Source of the DNA: Gemmatimonas sp.
GTDB taxonomy: Bacteria > Gemmatimonadota > Gemmatimonadetes > Gemmatimonadales > Gemmatimonadaceae
Length of the DNA stretch: 64,000 bases
NCBI GenBank assembly: GCA_011390885.1
Contig: JAABRO010000043.1
Coordinates: 62,001-126,000, forward strand
Reading direction: 5' to 3'
A program made the translations under genes and the position numbers. Under the pieces are notes generated by a model that was not told the DNA's origin, ran no database searches, and was given only the letters and a program-made list of their open reading frames with translations. Positions 27,609 to 35,320 of this stretch are shown one piece after another; the first letter of the stretch is position 1; each line of letters opens with the position of its first letter.

Positions 27609-28034
27609 TCAACCCAGCGGCAGCGCAAACCCCTCGCGATGCGCAGCGTCGGCCAGGCGCGTGTCGAGTGTGATGAACGGAAGCGACGGCGCCGAGAAGT
27701 CGCTGGCCACGATCGCGGCGGCGAGCTGCAAGGCATCGGCGGAGCGCAAGCGATGTGTGCGCAGCAGGCGCGTCGCCTGCAGGCGGACGTCGTCGATGGC
27801 CGGGACTTCCGTCCACTCTGCGAACATCGCGTCCAGCCGTGCGAGTGCCGTGCGCGTGGCGGCCGCGTCGAGGAGGCCATCGCGTTCGAGTCGTGCCACA
27901 GCCGACACGCACTCGACGCGTGTTCCCCACCACGTGACGATCGCCGGATCTTCGCGCAGCTGCGCGAGCACGGCGTCGGTGCCACCCTCTCGGATCACCA
28001 GTGGCAGCAGTGCGCTGCTGTCCCAGTACCGCAC
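27609..28034 (-). CDS. vapC: PIN-domain toxin (VapC-type ribonuclease)
   Basis: 141-residue PIN-domain RNase. The acidic active-site residues are visible as D5 (YWDSSAL), E41 (RVECVSA), D100 (RSADALQLA) and D124 (ITLDTRLA), binding Mg2+. VapC toxins cut tRNA or rRNA and arrest growth until neutralised. Its ATG follows directly on the antitoxin stop with no gap, so the two are translated together. Confidence 0.88.
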   Translation of the reverse strand: MRYWDSSALLPLVIREGGTDAVLAQLREDPAIVTWWGTRVECVSAVARLERDGLLDAAATRTALARLDAMFAEWTEVPAIDDVRLQATRLLRTHRLRSADALQLAAAIVASDFSAPSLPFITLDTRLADAAHREGFALPLG

Positions 28035-28328
28035 CTACGGCGCCTCGTTGCGCTCATCGAGCAGCGCGCGAACCGCTGAGGCACCGCGCACCGGCACGGC
28101 CATCGGCAGCCGAAGCCACGCCGCCTTCGGCGCACGCGCCGGCAGCAGCAGGCGTCCGCGCTGTGCGAGCTCAATTGCCGCCGCGGGAACGCCGGCGGGC
28201 TGCACCAGCGGCGCAAGCCGCGCCACCGGCACGCCGCGGTCGGTGATCACGATGGAAGCCCCGCCGCGCACTTCCTGCAGGAGAGCGCTCAATGCGTTCT
28301 TCGCCTCGGACACGGACACGGTCTTCAT
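28035..28328 (-). CDS. vapB: Antitoxin, Phd/YefM type
   Basis: 97 residues. The N-terminus KTVSVSEAKNALSALLQEV followed by IVITDRGVPVARLAP is the Phd/YefM DNA-binding fold that dimerises and represses the operon. The C-terminal half, rich in Ala, Pro and Arg, would wrap the toxin. A promoter ends six bases before the ATG, so the message is probably leaderless. Confidence 0.85.
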   Translation of the reverse strand: MKTVSVSEAKNALSALLQEVRGGASIVITDRGVPVARLAPLVQPAGVPAAAIELAQRGRLLLPARAPKAAWLRLPMAVPVRGASAVRALLDERNEAP

Positions 28329-28334
28329 CAGTCT

Positions 28335-28363
28335 ATTCTAGCCATTTCGCCCCGGCCAATCAA
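28335..28363 (-). promoter_or_regulatory. vapBC promoter giving a leaderless transcript
   Basis: On the minus strand: TTGATT (28363-28358), a 17-bp spacer, TAGAAT (28340-28335). The antitoxin ATG begins seven bases downstream of the -10 box, at the expected transcription start, so no room is left for a ribosome site. Confidence 0.7.
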
Positions 28364-28407
28364 GCTAGATGACGTCCGTGCACTGACGACCTGGCACGCG
28401 GCGGCTC

Positions 28408-31400
28408 CTACGCCACCGCCGCCGCGAACGCCTGGAACAGATCCCCCGGCAGCGCGTGCTCGAGTCGCCAGGTGATGCCCATGGGCAGTTCGCCGCCGTG
28501 CGACACGTAGTGCGCGGGCCCGAGAAACGTGAACGCGCGCTCGTTGGTGTTCAGGCGCGCGAACAGCCAGATGTGACTGCCACGTTGCGCATGGTCGCGA
28601 TAGCGACGCCCCGTCTCGCTGTCCGCGCGCGTGACCGACTGGCTCTCCCAGTGGATGAGTGAGCGCGAGATGGCGTAGTCGCGATAGCGCGTCGTGGGAG
28701 AGAACTGCCCCTCGGTCTTGTCGAGCGTGAAGGCGAGCAGGTCGGCGGGGAGCGCGCGCGCGAAGTACACGCCTTCCCGCCACGGACGAAGTGCCACACC
28801 GTCACCCACGCCACAGGCGGCCATGATCTCACGGCGCGTGTAGCGCGCATGCACACGTAGCGGCACTTCGGGCAGGACATCGAGCGGCTTCGTGACGTGC
28901 ACGAGGCGCGTGGACAGCACGTCACACAGCTCCCGCAGCTCCTGGCAGACCTGCGGGTGCGACAGGAGCAGGCGCGCGCCCTCGACGAAGCCACCCTGGG
29001 CGTCACGGACCGACTCGAGCAGCTGCACGACGAGCTGTCGCAGCACGCGCGACTCGCGCGAGGTGTCCGGCGCGAGGAGGTCGGCATTCGGCGCACGCAG
29101 CCAGGCGCGCCAACCGTCGAGCCGCTCGCGGTCGTCCACGTGCAGCAGACGGCCCAGTGCGCGCCGCAAGAGCGGCTCGTGCGGACCGCTCGCGAGCACG
29201 GGCAATCCGGCCGCTTCACGCAGGCTGGACCATGAGTGCTGACCGGCGTACACGTCGGACAACTCGAGCCCGGACTCCGCGAGGTAGTCACCGAGCGAGA
29301 CCGTGGGCCCGTTGCTCGCGAGGCGACGCAGTTCCTCTGCGCGCTGCGTCACGTTCGTCGGCACTGCCTCGCGAATCGATCGCAACACACGCTCCCGCGC
29401 GACGGCATCGAGCTGCATCGAGCAGCCCGCGGGCAGGAACGGGAAGCCGTTCTCCACCTGCGTTTCGATGTGCCTGCGCGTGCCGCCGAGCAGCGCGCCG
29501 AAGCGCCGGTCGAAGCGGAACTCCTTCCGGTGCTGCCCCACGAAGTCGAGCACGGTGCATGCGGCCTTGCCCGGCGCCTTGCGCAGCCCGCGTCCGAGCT
29601 GCTGGAGGAACAGCACCGGACTGTCGGTGGGGCGCAGCATGAGCAGCGCGTCCACGGAGGGCACGTCCACGCCCTCGTTGAAGAGATCCACCGAGAAGAG
29701 CACGTGCAACCGGCCCGCGGCCAGATCGGCCAGCGCCTCGCGCCGCTCGGCGTCGGGCGTATCGGACCACACCGCCCGGGCCGACACGCCCGCCGCCGAG
29801 AACACGCGCGCCATGTAGCGCGCGTGCGCCACGCTCACGCAGAAGCCGAGTGCGCGCACGCGATCGAGCGGGCCGAGGTGCTCGATGGCCTGCTGCAGCA
29901 CCTGTCGGGCCCAGGCATCGGTGCTCGTGATGACGCCCGAGAGTGCCTCGACGTCGTAGCCTCGCCCGCGCGTCCACGGAATGGTTCGCAGGTCGAGCGA
30001 GTCGGCCACGCCGAAGTACGCGAAGGGCACGAGCCGATGCTGGTCGATCGCGTCCCACAGCCGCAGTTCTGCGGCGATGCGATCGTCGAACCAGTGCAGC
30101 ACGCTCAGGCCGTCCGATCGCTCCGGCGTGGCCGTCAGGCCAAGCAGTTCATGCGGCTGCACACGCTCGAGCAGTCGCGTATATGACGTCGCGGCGGCGT
30201 GGTGGAACTCGTCCACGATCACAACATCGAAGTGATCGGGTGCCAGGTCGGCAAGCCCGTTCGCCGACAGCGACTGAATGGATGCGAACACGTGCTCGAA
30301 TCGGGACGGTCGCTGGCCCCCCACCCACAGCTCGCCGAAGGCGGGATCGCGCAACGCCTGCCGGAACGTGGCGCGGCTCTGCTCGAGGATCTCCTCGCGA
30401 TGCGCCACGAAAAGCAGGCGTGCCCGCGGCAGGCGCGTGCGCAATCGCGCATAATCCACCGCGGCCATGACGGTCTTGCCGGTGCCGGTGGCCGACACGA
30501 GCAGGTTGCGATGATGGCCGGACGTGCGCGCGAGCTCGAGCGATTCGAGCAGTCGCTCCTGAAACGGCTCGAGGCGCACTTCGACCGGACTGAGGTGCAG
30601 CACGGGGCCGCTGCGTTCGCGACCGGTCACGTCGAGAAAGCGGACGCGGTCGTACGCCTCGAACTCGTCCTGTTGCCAGTAGCTCTCGAACACGGCCGCA
30701 ATCTTGTCGATGACCGGTCGGTTGCGCGCCTCGGACACGCGCACGTTCCACTCGAGGCCGCTCTTCTGCGCGCTGTGCGTGAGGTTGGACGAACCCACGT
30801 AGGCGGTGGAGTAGCCCGTGCGCCGATGGAAGAGCCACGCCTTGGCGTGCAGGCGTGTGCTGGTCGTGTCGTAGGACACCTTCACGTCGGCGCCAAGATC
30901 GCAGAGCAGGTCGAGGGCATCGGCCTCGGTGGAGCCTGTGTACACGGTGGACAGCACACGCAGCACGCGCCCGGCGTCCCGATGGGCGGCGAGCGCATCG
31001 CGCAGCGGACGAATGCCGGAGCGCCGAATGAACGCCATCACGAGATCGATGCGATCGGCGGACGCAATCTCCGTGATCACCTGGTGTCCCACGCTCGGTT
31101 CACCCGGCGCGTTCGTGAGCAGCGTGGTGTCGAGGAGCGGAATGAGCGGCTCAGGAATGTCGGCCGGCTCGCCGTCAGGTCGGAGCGATCGGATGGCGCG
31201 CAGCCGCGTCGGCGGGTGCACGGGGCGCTCACCGGTCAGCACGTCGGTCTGCGTGGTGCGCAGGAGCTCGTCCACGAGCCGCCGGGCGAGCGCGGTGCCT
31301 TCCTCGACACGACGTGCTTCCGGCATGTCCTGCACCACGCGCTCCACGAGTCGAGCGAGATGCAGCGCGAGCCGATCGGCGACCTCGGCCTTGCGAAGCG

Positions 31401-31497
31401 GTTCCATCTGCACGCCGCGCGCGTCCGTGGCATCGAGGCGCGCCTGCAGGAGTTCCGTGACGAGCTGATCGTAGAGACCGAGCGGGAGGTGCGCCAT
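28408..31497 (-). CDS. PLD-nuclease-like / superfamily 2 helicase / DUF3427 protein
   Basis: 1029 residues. A phospholipase-D-like domain (about 110-270) has one HxK motif, RLHAKAWLFHRR, and YVGSSNLT. A superfamily 2 helicase follows: Walker A SATGTGKTVMA, DEAH-type box VIVDEFHHAA, motif III-like LGLTATPERSDGL, and motif VI FLQQLGRGLRKAPGKA. The C-terminal 240 residues match the DUF3427 type and end in an HIWLFARLNTNERAF beta region. Proteins with this order are often near restriction-modification genes and are suspected nucleic-acid-targeting defence factors; the activity is not established. Only a VapBC pair is adjacent here. A 23-bp palindrome lies 25 bp upstream of the start. Confidence 0.85.
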   Translation of the reverse strand: MAHLPLGLYDQLVTELLQARLDATDARGVQMEPLRKAEVADRLALHLARLVERVVQDMPEARRVEEGTALARRLVDELLRTTQTDVLTGERPVHPPTRLRAIRSLRPDGEPADIPEPLIPLLDTTLLTNAPGEPSVGHQVITEIASADRIDLVMAFIRRSGIRPLRDALAAHRDAGRVLRVLSTVYTGSTEADALDLLCDLGADVKVSYDTTSTRLHAKAWLFHRRTGYSTAYVGSSNLTHSAQKSGLEWNVRVSEARNRPVIDKIAAVFESYWQQDEFEAYDRVRFLDVTGRERSGPVLHLSPVEVRLEPFQERLLESLELARTSGHHRNLLVSATGTGKTVMAAVDYARLRTRLPRARLLFVAHREEILEQSRATFRQALRDPAFGELWVGGQRPSRFEHVFASIQSLSANGLADLAPDHFDVVIVDEFHHAAATSYTRLLERVQPHELLGLTATPERSDGLSVLHWFDDRIAAELRLWDAIDQHRLVPFAYFGVADSLDLRTIPWTRGRGYDVEALSGVITSTDAWARQVLQQAIEHLGPLDRVRALGFCVSVAHARYMARVFSAAGVSARAVWSDTPDAERREALADLAAGRLHVLFSVDLFNEGVDVPSVDALLMLRPTDSPVLFLQQLGRGLRKAPGKAACTVLDFVGQHRKEFRFDRRFGALLGGTRRHIETQVENGFPFLPAGCSMQLDAVARERVLRSIREAVPTNVTQRAEELRRLASNGPTVSLGDYLAESGLELSDVYAGQHSWSSLREAAGLPVLASGPHEPLLRRALGRLLHVDDRERLDGWRAWLRAPNADLLAPDTSRESRVLRQLVVQLLESVRDAQGGFVEGARLLLSHPQVCQELRELCDVLSTRLVHVTKPLDVLPEVPLRVHARYTRREIMAACGVGDGVALRPWREGVYFARALPADLLAFTLDKTEGQFSPTTRYRDYAISRSLIHWESQSVTRADSETGRRYRDHAQRGSHIWLFARLNTNERAFTFLGPAHYVSHGGELPMGITWRLEHALPGDLFQAFAAAVA

Positions 31498-31521
31498 GCG
31501 AAGCGTCGGTGAGGGTACAGC

Positions 31522-31544
31522 GCGTCATGCGAGGATCATGACGC
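31522..31544. promoter_or_regulatory. Operator-like inverted repeat upstream of the helicase gene
   Basis: GCGTCATG (31522-31529) and CATGACGC (31537-31544) are perfect 8-bp inverted repeats separated by 7 bases, located 25 bp upstream of the PLD/helicase start codon in the divergent region shared with the HD-like gene. Confidence 0.5.
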
Positions 31545-31693
31545 ACGCGCCGCTCGGTGGGCAGGAACCGGCCTCCGATGGTAGCCTCGCCGACTGACAG
31601 CCGTCCAGGGCGCCGGCACGTGTGCGCAAGGACGCGCAGGGCTTGCGCCACACCGCATTTCCGCCACGTTGCGAACGACTTCACCACCTGCCC

Positions 31694-32209
31694 ATGCACA
31701 ACCTCCCCGCCCTCTTCGCCGCCATCCTCCCCGACTACGCGCTCCCGCTCCACGGCTACCATGGCGTGGTGCACTGGGCGCGCGTGCTCGAGAACGGCCT
31801 GCGCATCGCCGAGCAGACCGGTGCCGACGCCGACGTGATCACGCTCTTCGCGATCTTCCACGACGCGCGGCGCGTGAACGAGCACATCGACCACGACCAC
31901 GGGCTGCGCGGGGGCGAACTGGCGCGCTCGTTGCGCGGTTCGCTGGTGCGGCTCGACGATGCGCGCTTCGACCTGCTGTACGAGGCGTGTCGCCTGCACA
32001 CGAACGGGCTCGTGGACGGTGATCCGACGCTGCAGGCGTGCTGGGATGCGGACCGGCTCGACCTGGGACGCGTGGGGATCACGCCGGCGCCGCACCGGCT
32101 GTGCACCGATGCGGCGCGTTCGCTGCTGCCGTGGGCACATGCGCGAGCGCAGCGCGACGAGGTGCCGCGCGCGGTGCTCGAGGCGTGGGGTGTGCCAGCG
32201 CCGGAGTGA
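31694..32209 (+). CDS. HD-domain-like hypothetical protein
   Basis: 171 residues. The pattern HGYHGVVHWARVLENG, then LFAIFHDARRVNEHIDHDHG, resembles the metal-binding His/His-Asp arrangement of HD phosphohydrolases, with a later conserved LWDADRLDLGRVG-like segment (CWDADRLDLGRVG). A nucleotide- or phosphate-ester hydrolase role is plausible but not shown. ATG 31694 is the first start that gives a compact domain; the frame upstream is open but low-complexity. Confidence 0.65.
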   Translation: MHNLPALFAAILPDYALPLHGYHGVVHWARVLENGLRIAEQTGADADVITLFAIFHDARRVNEHIDHDHGLRGGELARSLRGSLVRLDDARFDLLYEACRLHTNGLVDGDPTLQACWDADRLDLGRVGITPAPHRLCTDAARSLLPWAHARAQRDEVPRAVLEAWGVPAPE

Positions 32210-32338
32210 AGCGATATCCGCGCGCTGTCCGACCGATGTCCGGAGGCGCCGACCCGGTCGGTAATCCTCGCCGCCCCTCGTGCCGACACTGATCCTGTGC
32301 GTCCGGCATGCCGCCGGCGCACAGGCCCCGCCGGCACC

Positions 32339-32992
32339 ATGACCACGCTCCAGCTCATCGACCTCACCTGCCCCGTCTGCACCACCCGCTTCCGTTCGCA
32401 GGCGGTGCTGGCCACCAACGGCTTCGGCGGCAAGCGCACCGACTTCCACGAGCGGGCGACCGGCATGCAGCCGCTGCCGTACTTCGTGCACCTGTGTCCG
32501 ACCTGCGGCTACGCCGGCGTCGACAAGGACTTCGACGCGGACGTGGAGCTGCTCGCGGAAACGCGCGAGCGGGTGTGGTTCGAGCTGCCGGCGTCGCTGG
32601 CGCGCGAGGGGCCGCGCGGGTCGCTCAAGTACGAGCACGCGGCCAAGGTGGCGGAGTGGCAGGGGTGCGAGCCGCGCTACCTCGGCGACCTCTACCTTCG
32701 GGCGGCCTGGTGCGCCGTGGACGAGCAGGACCACGAGGCCGAGCGCTACTTCCGGCGCCACGCGGCCTGGCAGTTCGCCGAGGCGCTGGTGGCCTACGAT
32801 GGAGTGGAACGGCACGAGCGCGCCGTGATCACCTATCTCGTTGGCGAGCTATGGCGTCGCGTTGGTGACGAGGAGATGGCGCTGTCGTGGTTCGACCGGG
32901 TGCCGCTCGAGATCGTGGAGCCGAGCACGCAGGAGTGGGTGCTCGACGTCACGCGGCAGCAGCGCCTCACGCCTCGGGAGTGGTTCGGCTGA
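32339..32992 (+). CDS. DUF2225 family protein
   Basis: 217 residues, DUF2225 type. Two cysteine pairs at the N-terminus (TCPVCTTRF and LCPTCGYAG) form a rubredoxin-like zinc site, followed by a helical, TPR-like region (LYLRAAWCAVDEQ, AERYFRRHAAWQFAEAL). The function of the family is unknown. ATG 32339 begins the conserved MTTLQLIDLTCPVC. It converges with upp across 18 bp. Confidence 0.85.
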   Translation: MTTLQLIDLTCPVCTTRFRSQAVLATNGFGGKRTDFHERATGMQPLPYFVHLCPTCGYAGVDKDFDADVELLAETRERVWFELPASLAREGPRGSLKYEHAAKVAEWQGCEPRYLGDLYLRAAWCAVDEQDHEAERYFRRHAAWQFAEALVAYDGVERHERAVITYLVGELWRRVGDEEMALSWFDRVPLEIVEPSTQEWVLDVTRQQRLTPREWFG

Positions 32993-33010
32993 GCGACGCG
33001 CGGCCGACCC

Positions 33011-33667
33011 TTACCGCGTCCCGAACAGCCGGTCCCCGGCGTCGCCCAGCCCGGGTAAAATGTACCCCGACGCGTTCAACTCGCGGTCGAGTGCGGCCGT
33101 GAACACCGGCACGTCGGGGTGCGCGTCCGCCAGCCGGCGCACGCCTTCCGGCGCAGCAACGAGACACAACAGCCGCACACTCTGCGCACCCGCGCGCTTC
33201 AGTGAGCTCACGGCCGCTGCGGCACTCCCCCCGGTGGCCAGCATCGGGTCGAGCAGCAGGAAGTCCCGCGACTCGGCGTCCCCCGGCACCTTGAAGTAGT
33301 AGTCCACCGGCTCGAGCGTGTCGTGGTCGCGATACAGTCCGATGTGCCCCACGCGCGCACTGGGCACGAGCCGCAGGATCCCCTCCACCATGCCGAGGCC
33401 GGCGCGCAGGATCGGCACCAGCACCAGCTTCTTGCCGGCCACGGCCCACCCCGACGTGCTCTCGAGCGGCGTCTCCACCGGCACCGGCTCCACGGCCAGG
33501 TCGGCGGTGGCCTCGTAGGCCATGAGCATGGCGATCTCGTCCACCAGCTCCTTGAAGGTCTTCACGCTCGTTTCGCGATCGCGCAGCAGCGTGACCTTGT
33601 GGCGCACGAGCGGATGATCCACCACGGTGAGCGTGGGGAAGTCGGGGTGCGGGGCGGCGACGCGCAT
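33011..33667 (-). CDS. upp: Uracil phosphoribosyltransferase
   Basis: 218 residues; salvages uracil to UMP with PRPP. The PRPP site reads [17 protein letters not shown], and the uracil-binding C-terminus is [23 protein letters not shown]-terminal [20 protein letters not shown] is typical. ATG 33667 is chosen over further upstream codons because homology starts there. It diverges from a small unknown gene across 92 bp containing a strong hairpin. Confidence 0.96.
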   Translation of the reverse strand: MRVAAPHPDFPTLTVVDHPLVRHKVTLLRDRETSVKTFKELVDEIAMLMAYEATADLAVEPVPVETPLESTSGWAVAGKKLVLVPILRAGLGMVEGILRLVPSARVGHIGLYRDHDTLEPVDYYFKVPGDAESRDFLLLDPMLATGGSAAAAVSSLKRAGAQSVRLLCLVAAPEGVRRLADAHPDVPVFTAALDRELNASGYILPGLGDAGDRLFGTR

Positions 33668-33718
33668 ATCCAATGGAGAGGGACGAGGGGCGGAAGACGG
33701 CCAGCCAGCAGCCACGCG

Positions 33719-33752
33719 AAGCTAGCGGTCGGCCGAGTGCCGACGCTAGCTT
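33719..33752. repeat. 14-bp hairpin in the upp / small-ORF divergent region
   Basis: AAGCTAGCG plus TCGGC on the left pair with GCCGA plus CGCTAGCTT on the right, 14 bp interrupted by one bulged G, with a five-base CGAGT loop. It ends 7 bp before the ATG of the 59-residue gene, so it could cover the ribosome-binding area or act as an operator for either gene. Confidence 0.65.
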
Positions 33753-33759
33753 TGCGCGC

Positions 33760-33939
33760 ATGAAGGAATATCAGGCGGTGATCGTGCGCTTCGGCAAGCG
33801 CGTGCGCGACGACGAGGATGCCCTCACGGACCTGCTCAACGAGCGGAGCCGCGGCGGATGGACCCCGGCCCTGATGACGCAGGATGGCACGCGGCTGACC
33901 GTGCTGTTCGCGCGCGAGGCGCCGAACGTCGACGGCTGA
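33760..33939 (+). CDS. Small hypothetical protein
   Basis: 59 residues, MKEYQAVIVRFGKRVRDDE then LTDLLNERSRGGWTPALMTQ and a beta-type ending. The composition and the alternating hydrophobic pattern (beta-alpha-beta) look like a real small domain resembling DUF4177-type proteins. Function unknown. It precedes the DUF2156 gene on the same strand, and the downstream gene's conserved N-terminus begins about 45 bases after this stop. Confidence 0.6.
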   Translation: MKEYQAVIVRFGKRVRDDEDALTDLLNERSRGGWTPALMTQDGTRLTVLFAREAPNVDG

Positions 33940-33985
33940 CGGATCGGCGTCCCGCTCCACGGGCGCCTCGCGTCCGCCGGCGCGC

Positions 33986-35320
33986 CTGCTGGCCGCCCTG
34001 CGCGCCCACGGCCGCAACGCTACCAGTTTCCAGTTGCTGGAGAGCGGTTTCCACACGTGGGAAGACCCGCAGGGGCGCGGAGTCGTCGCCTACGCTGACA
34101 CGGGGCCGGCCTGGGTTGCCGGCGGGGAGCCACTGGCCGCGCCGGGGCAGGTGGCCGAGGTGGCTGCAGCGTTCCTGGCGGCGGCAGAACGCGCGGGTCG
34201 CCGGGGCTGCTTCTTCGCCACCGAAGGACAGCTCGCCCTGCTCCCGGGCGTTCGCCGCCTGCTGCTCGGCGAGCAGCCGGCGTGGGACCCCGCCGAGTGG
34301 ACGGCGACGCTGGCCGGCGCGCGCTCGCTCCGTGCGCAGGTGCGGCGGGCGCGGTCGCATGGGGTGACCGTACGTCGCGTGACCGCGCCCGAGGTCTCGG
34401 TCGGGACACCGCTTCGCGCATCGCTCGACGCGCTGGTGCGTCGCTGGAAGGCAGGCCGGGCGATGGCCGAGATGGGCTTCCTGGTGCGGGTGGAGCCGTT
34501 CACGGGCATCGAGGAACGGCTGCTGTTCGTTGCCGAACGGGATGCCGCACCTGTCGCGCTGCTGTCGATGGCTCCCGTCTACGCCCGACGCGGCTGGCTG
34601 TTCGAAGACCTGCTGCGCGACCGCTCGGCGCCCAACGGCACCAGCGAGCTGCTCGTGGACGCGGGCATGCGCCACGTCGCCGCGCTTGGCAGTCGGTGGG
34701 CGACGCTGGGGCTTGCCCCGCTGGCTGGCCCGGTGTCGCCGTGGCTGGCCCGCGCCCGCCGGTGGGGCACGCCGTTCTTCAACTTCCGCGGGCTCGAGTC
34801 GTTCAAGGGCAAGCTGCGTCCGTCGCACTGGGAGCCGATCTGGGTGGTGTTCCCGGAGCGCGGTTCAGCACTGCGCGCCCTGATCGACAGCCTCACCGCC
34901 TTCGCCGACGGGTCGCTGCTGCGCTTCGGATGGCGCACGCTCCTGCGTGGTCCGCAGCCCGTGCTTGCCGCCATGGCCGCGCTGCTCGTGCCGTGGACGC
35001 TGGTGCTGGCGCTGCTGGACACCACGCGCTGGTATCCGGCGCCGTGGATGCAGATGGCTTGGGTGGGCTTCGACGTGCTGCTGGCCGTGGCGATTGCGTC
35101 GCTCGCCTGGCGGTGGCGCCACGGGCTGGGCGTGGCGGTGGCGCTCGCCGTGAGCGCTGATGTGGCCGTGACGCTCTGGCAGGCGATCACGTGGTACCTG
35201 CCCCGAGCGGCGGGATGGCCGGATCTGCTGTGGGCAGCGGTCGCGTGCACGGCACCGGCCCTGGCGATGACGGTGCTGTGGGGCACGGTGCGGCGGATGC
35301 GCGCGGCGGGCGTCCGCTAG
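33986..35320 (+). CDS. DUF2156 / MprF C-terminal-like protein with membrane tail
   Basis: About 445 residues. The N-terminal 290 residues are the GNAT-like DUF2156 domain found at the cytosolic end of MprF, the enzyme that aminoacylates phosphatidylglycerol; RAHGRNATSFQLLESGFHTW and NFRGLESFKGKLRPSHWEPI are diagnostic. Three hydrophobic segments follow, the reverse of MprF, where the membrane part comes first. The first ATG/GTG/TTG is TTG 34034, which would cut off RLLAALRAHGRNATSFQ; no standard codon exists between a TGA at 33896 and that point, so CTG 33986 or another rare start is proposed. Its stop abuts the convergent ClC gene. Confidence 0.75.
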   Translation: MLAALRAHGRNATSFQLLESGFHTWEDPQGRGVVAYADTGPAWVAGGEPLAAPGQVAEVAAAFLAAAERAGRRGCFFATEGQLALLPGVRRLLLGEQPAWDPAEWTATLAGARSLRAQVRRARSHGVTVRRVTAPEVSVGTPLRASLDALVRRWKAGRAMAEMGFLVRVEPFTGIEERLLFVAERDAAPVALLSMAPVYARRGWLFEDLLRDRSAPNGTSELLVDAGMRHVAALGSRWATLGLAPLAGPVSPWLARARRWGTPFFNFRGLESFKGKLRPSHWEPIWVVFPERGSALRALIDSLTAFADGSLLRFGWRTLLRGPQPVLAAMAALLVPWTLVLALLDTTRWYPAPWMQMAWVGFDVLLAVAIASLAWRWRHGLGVAVALAVSADVAVTLWQAITWYLPRAAGWPDLLWAAVACTAPALAMTVLWGTVRRMRAAGVR

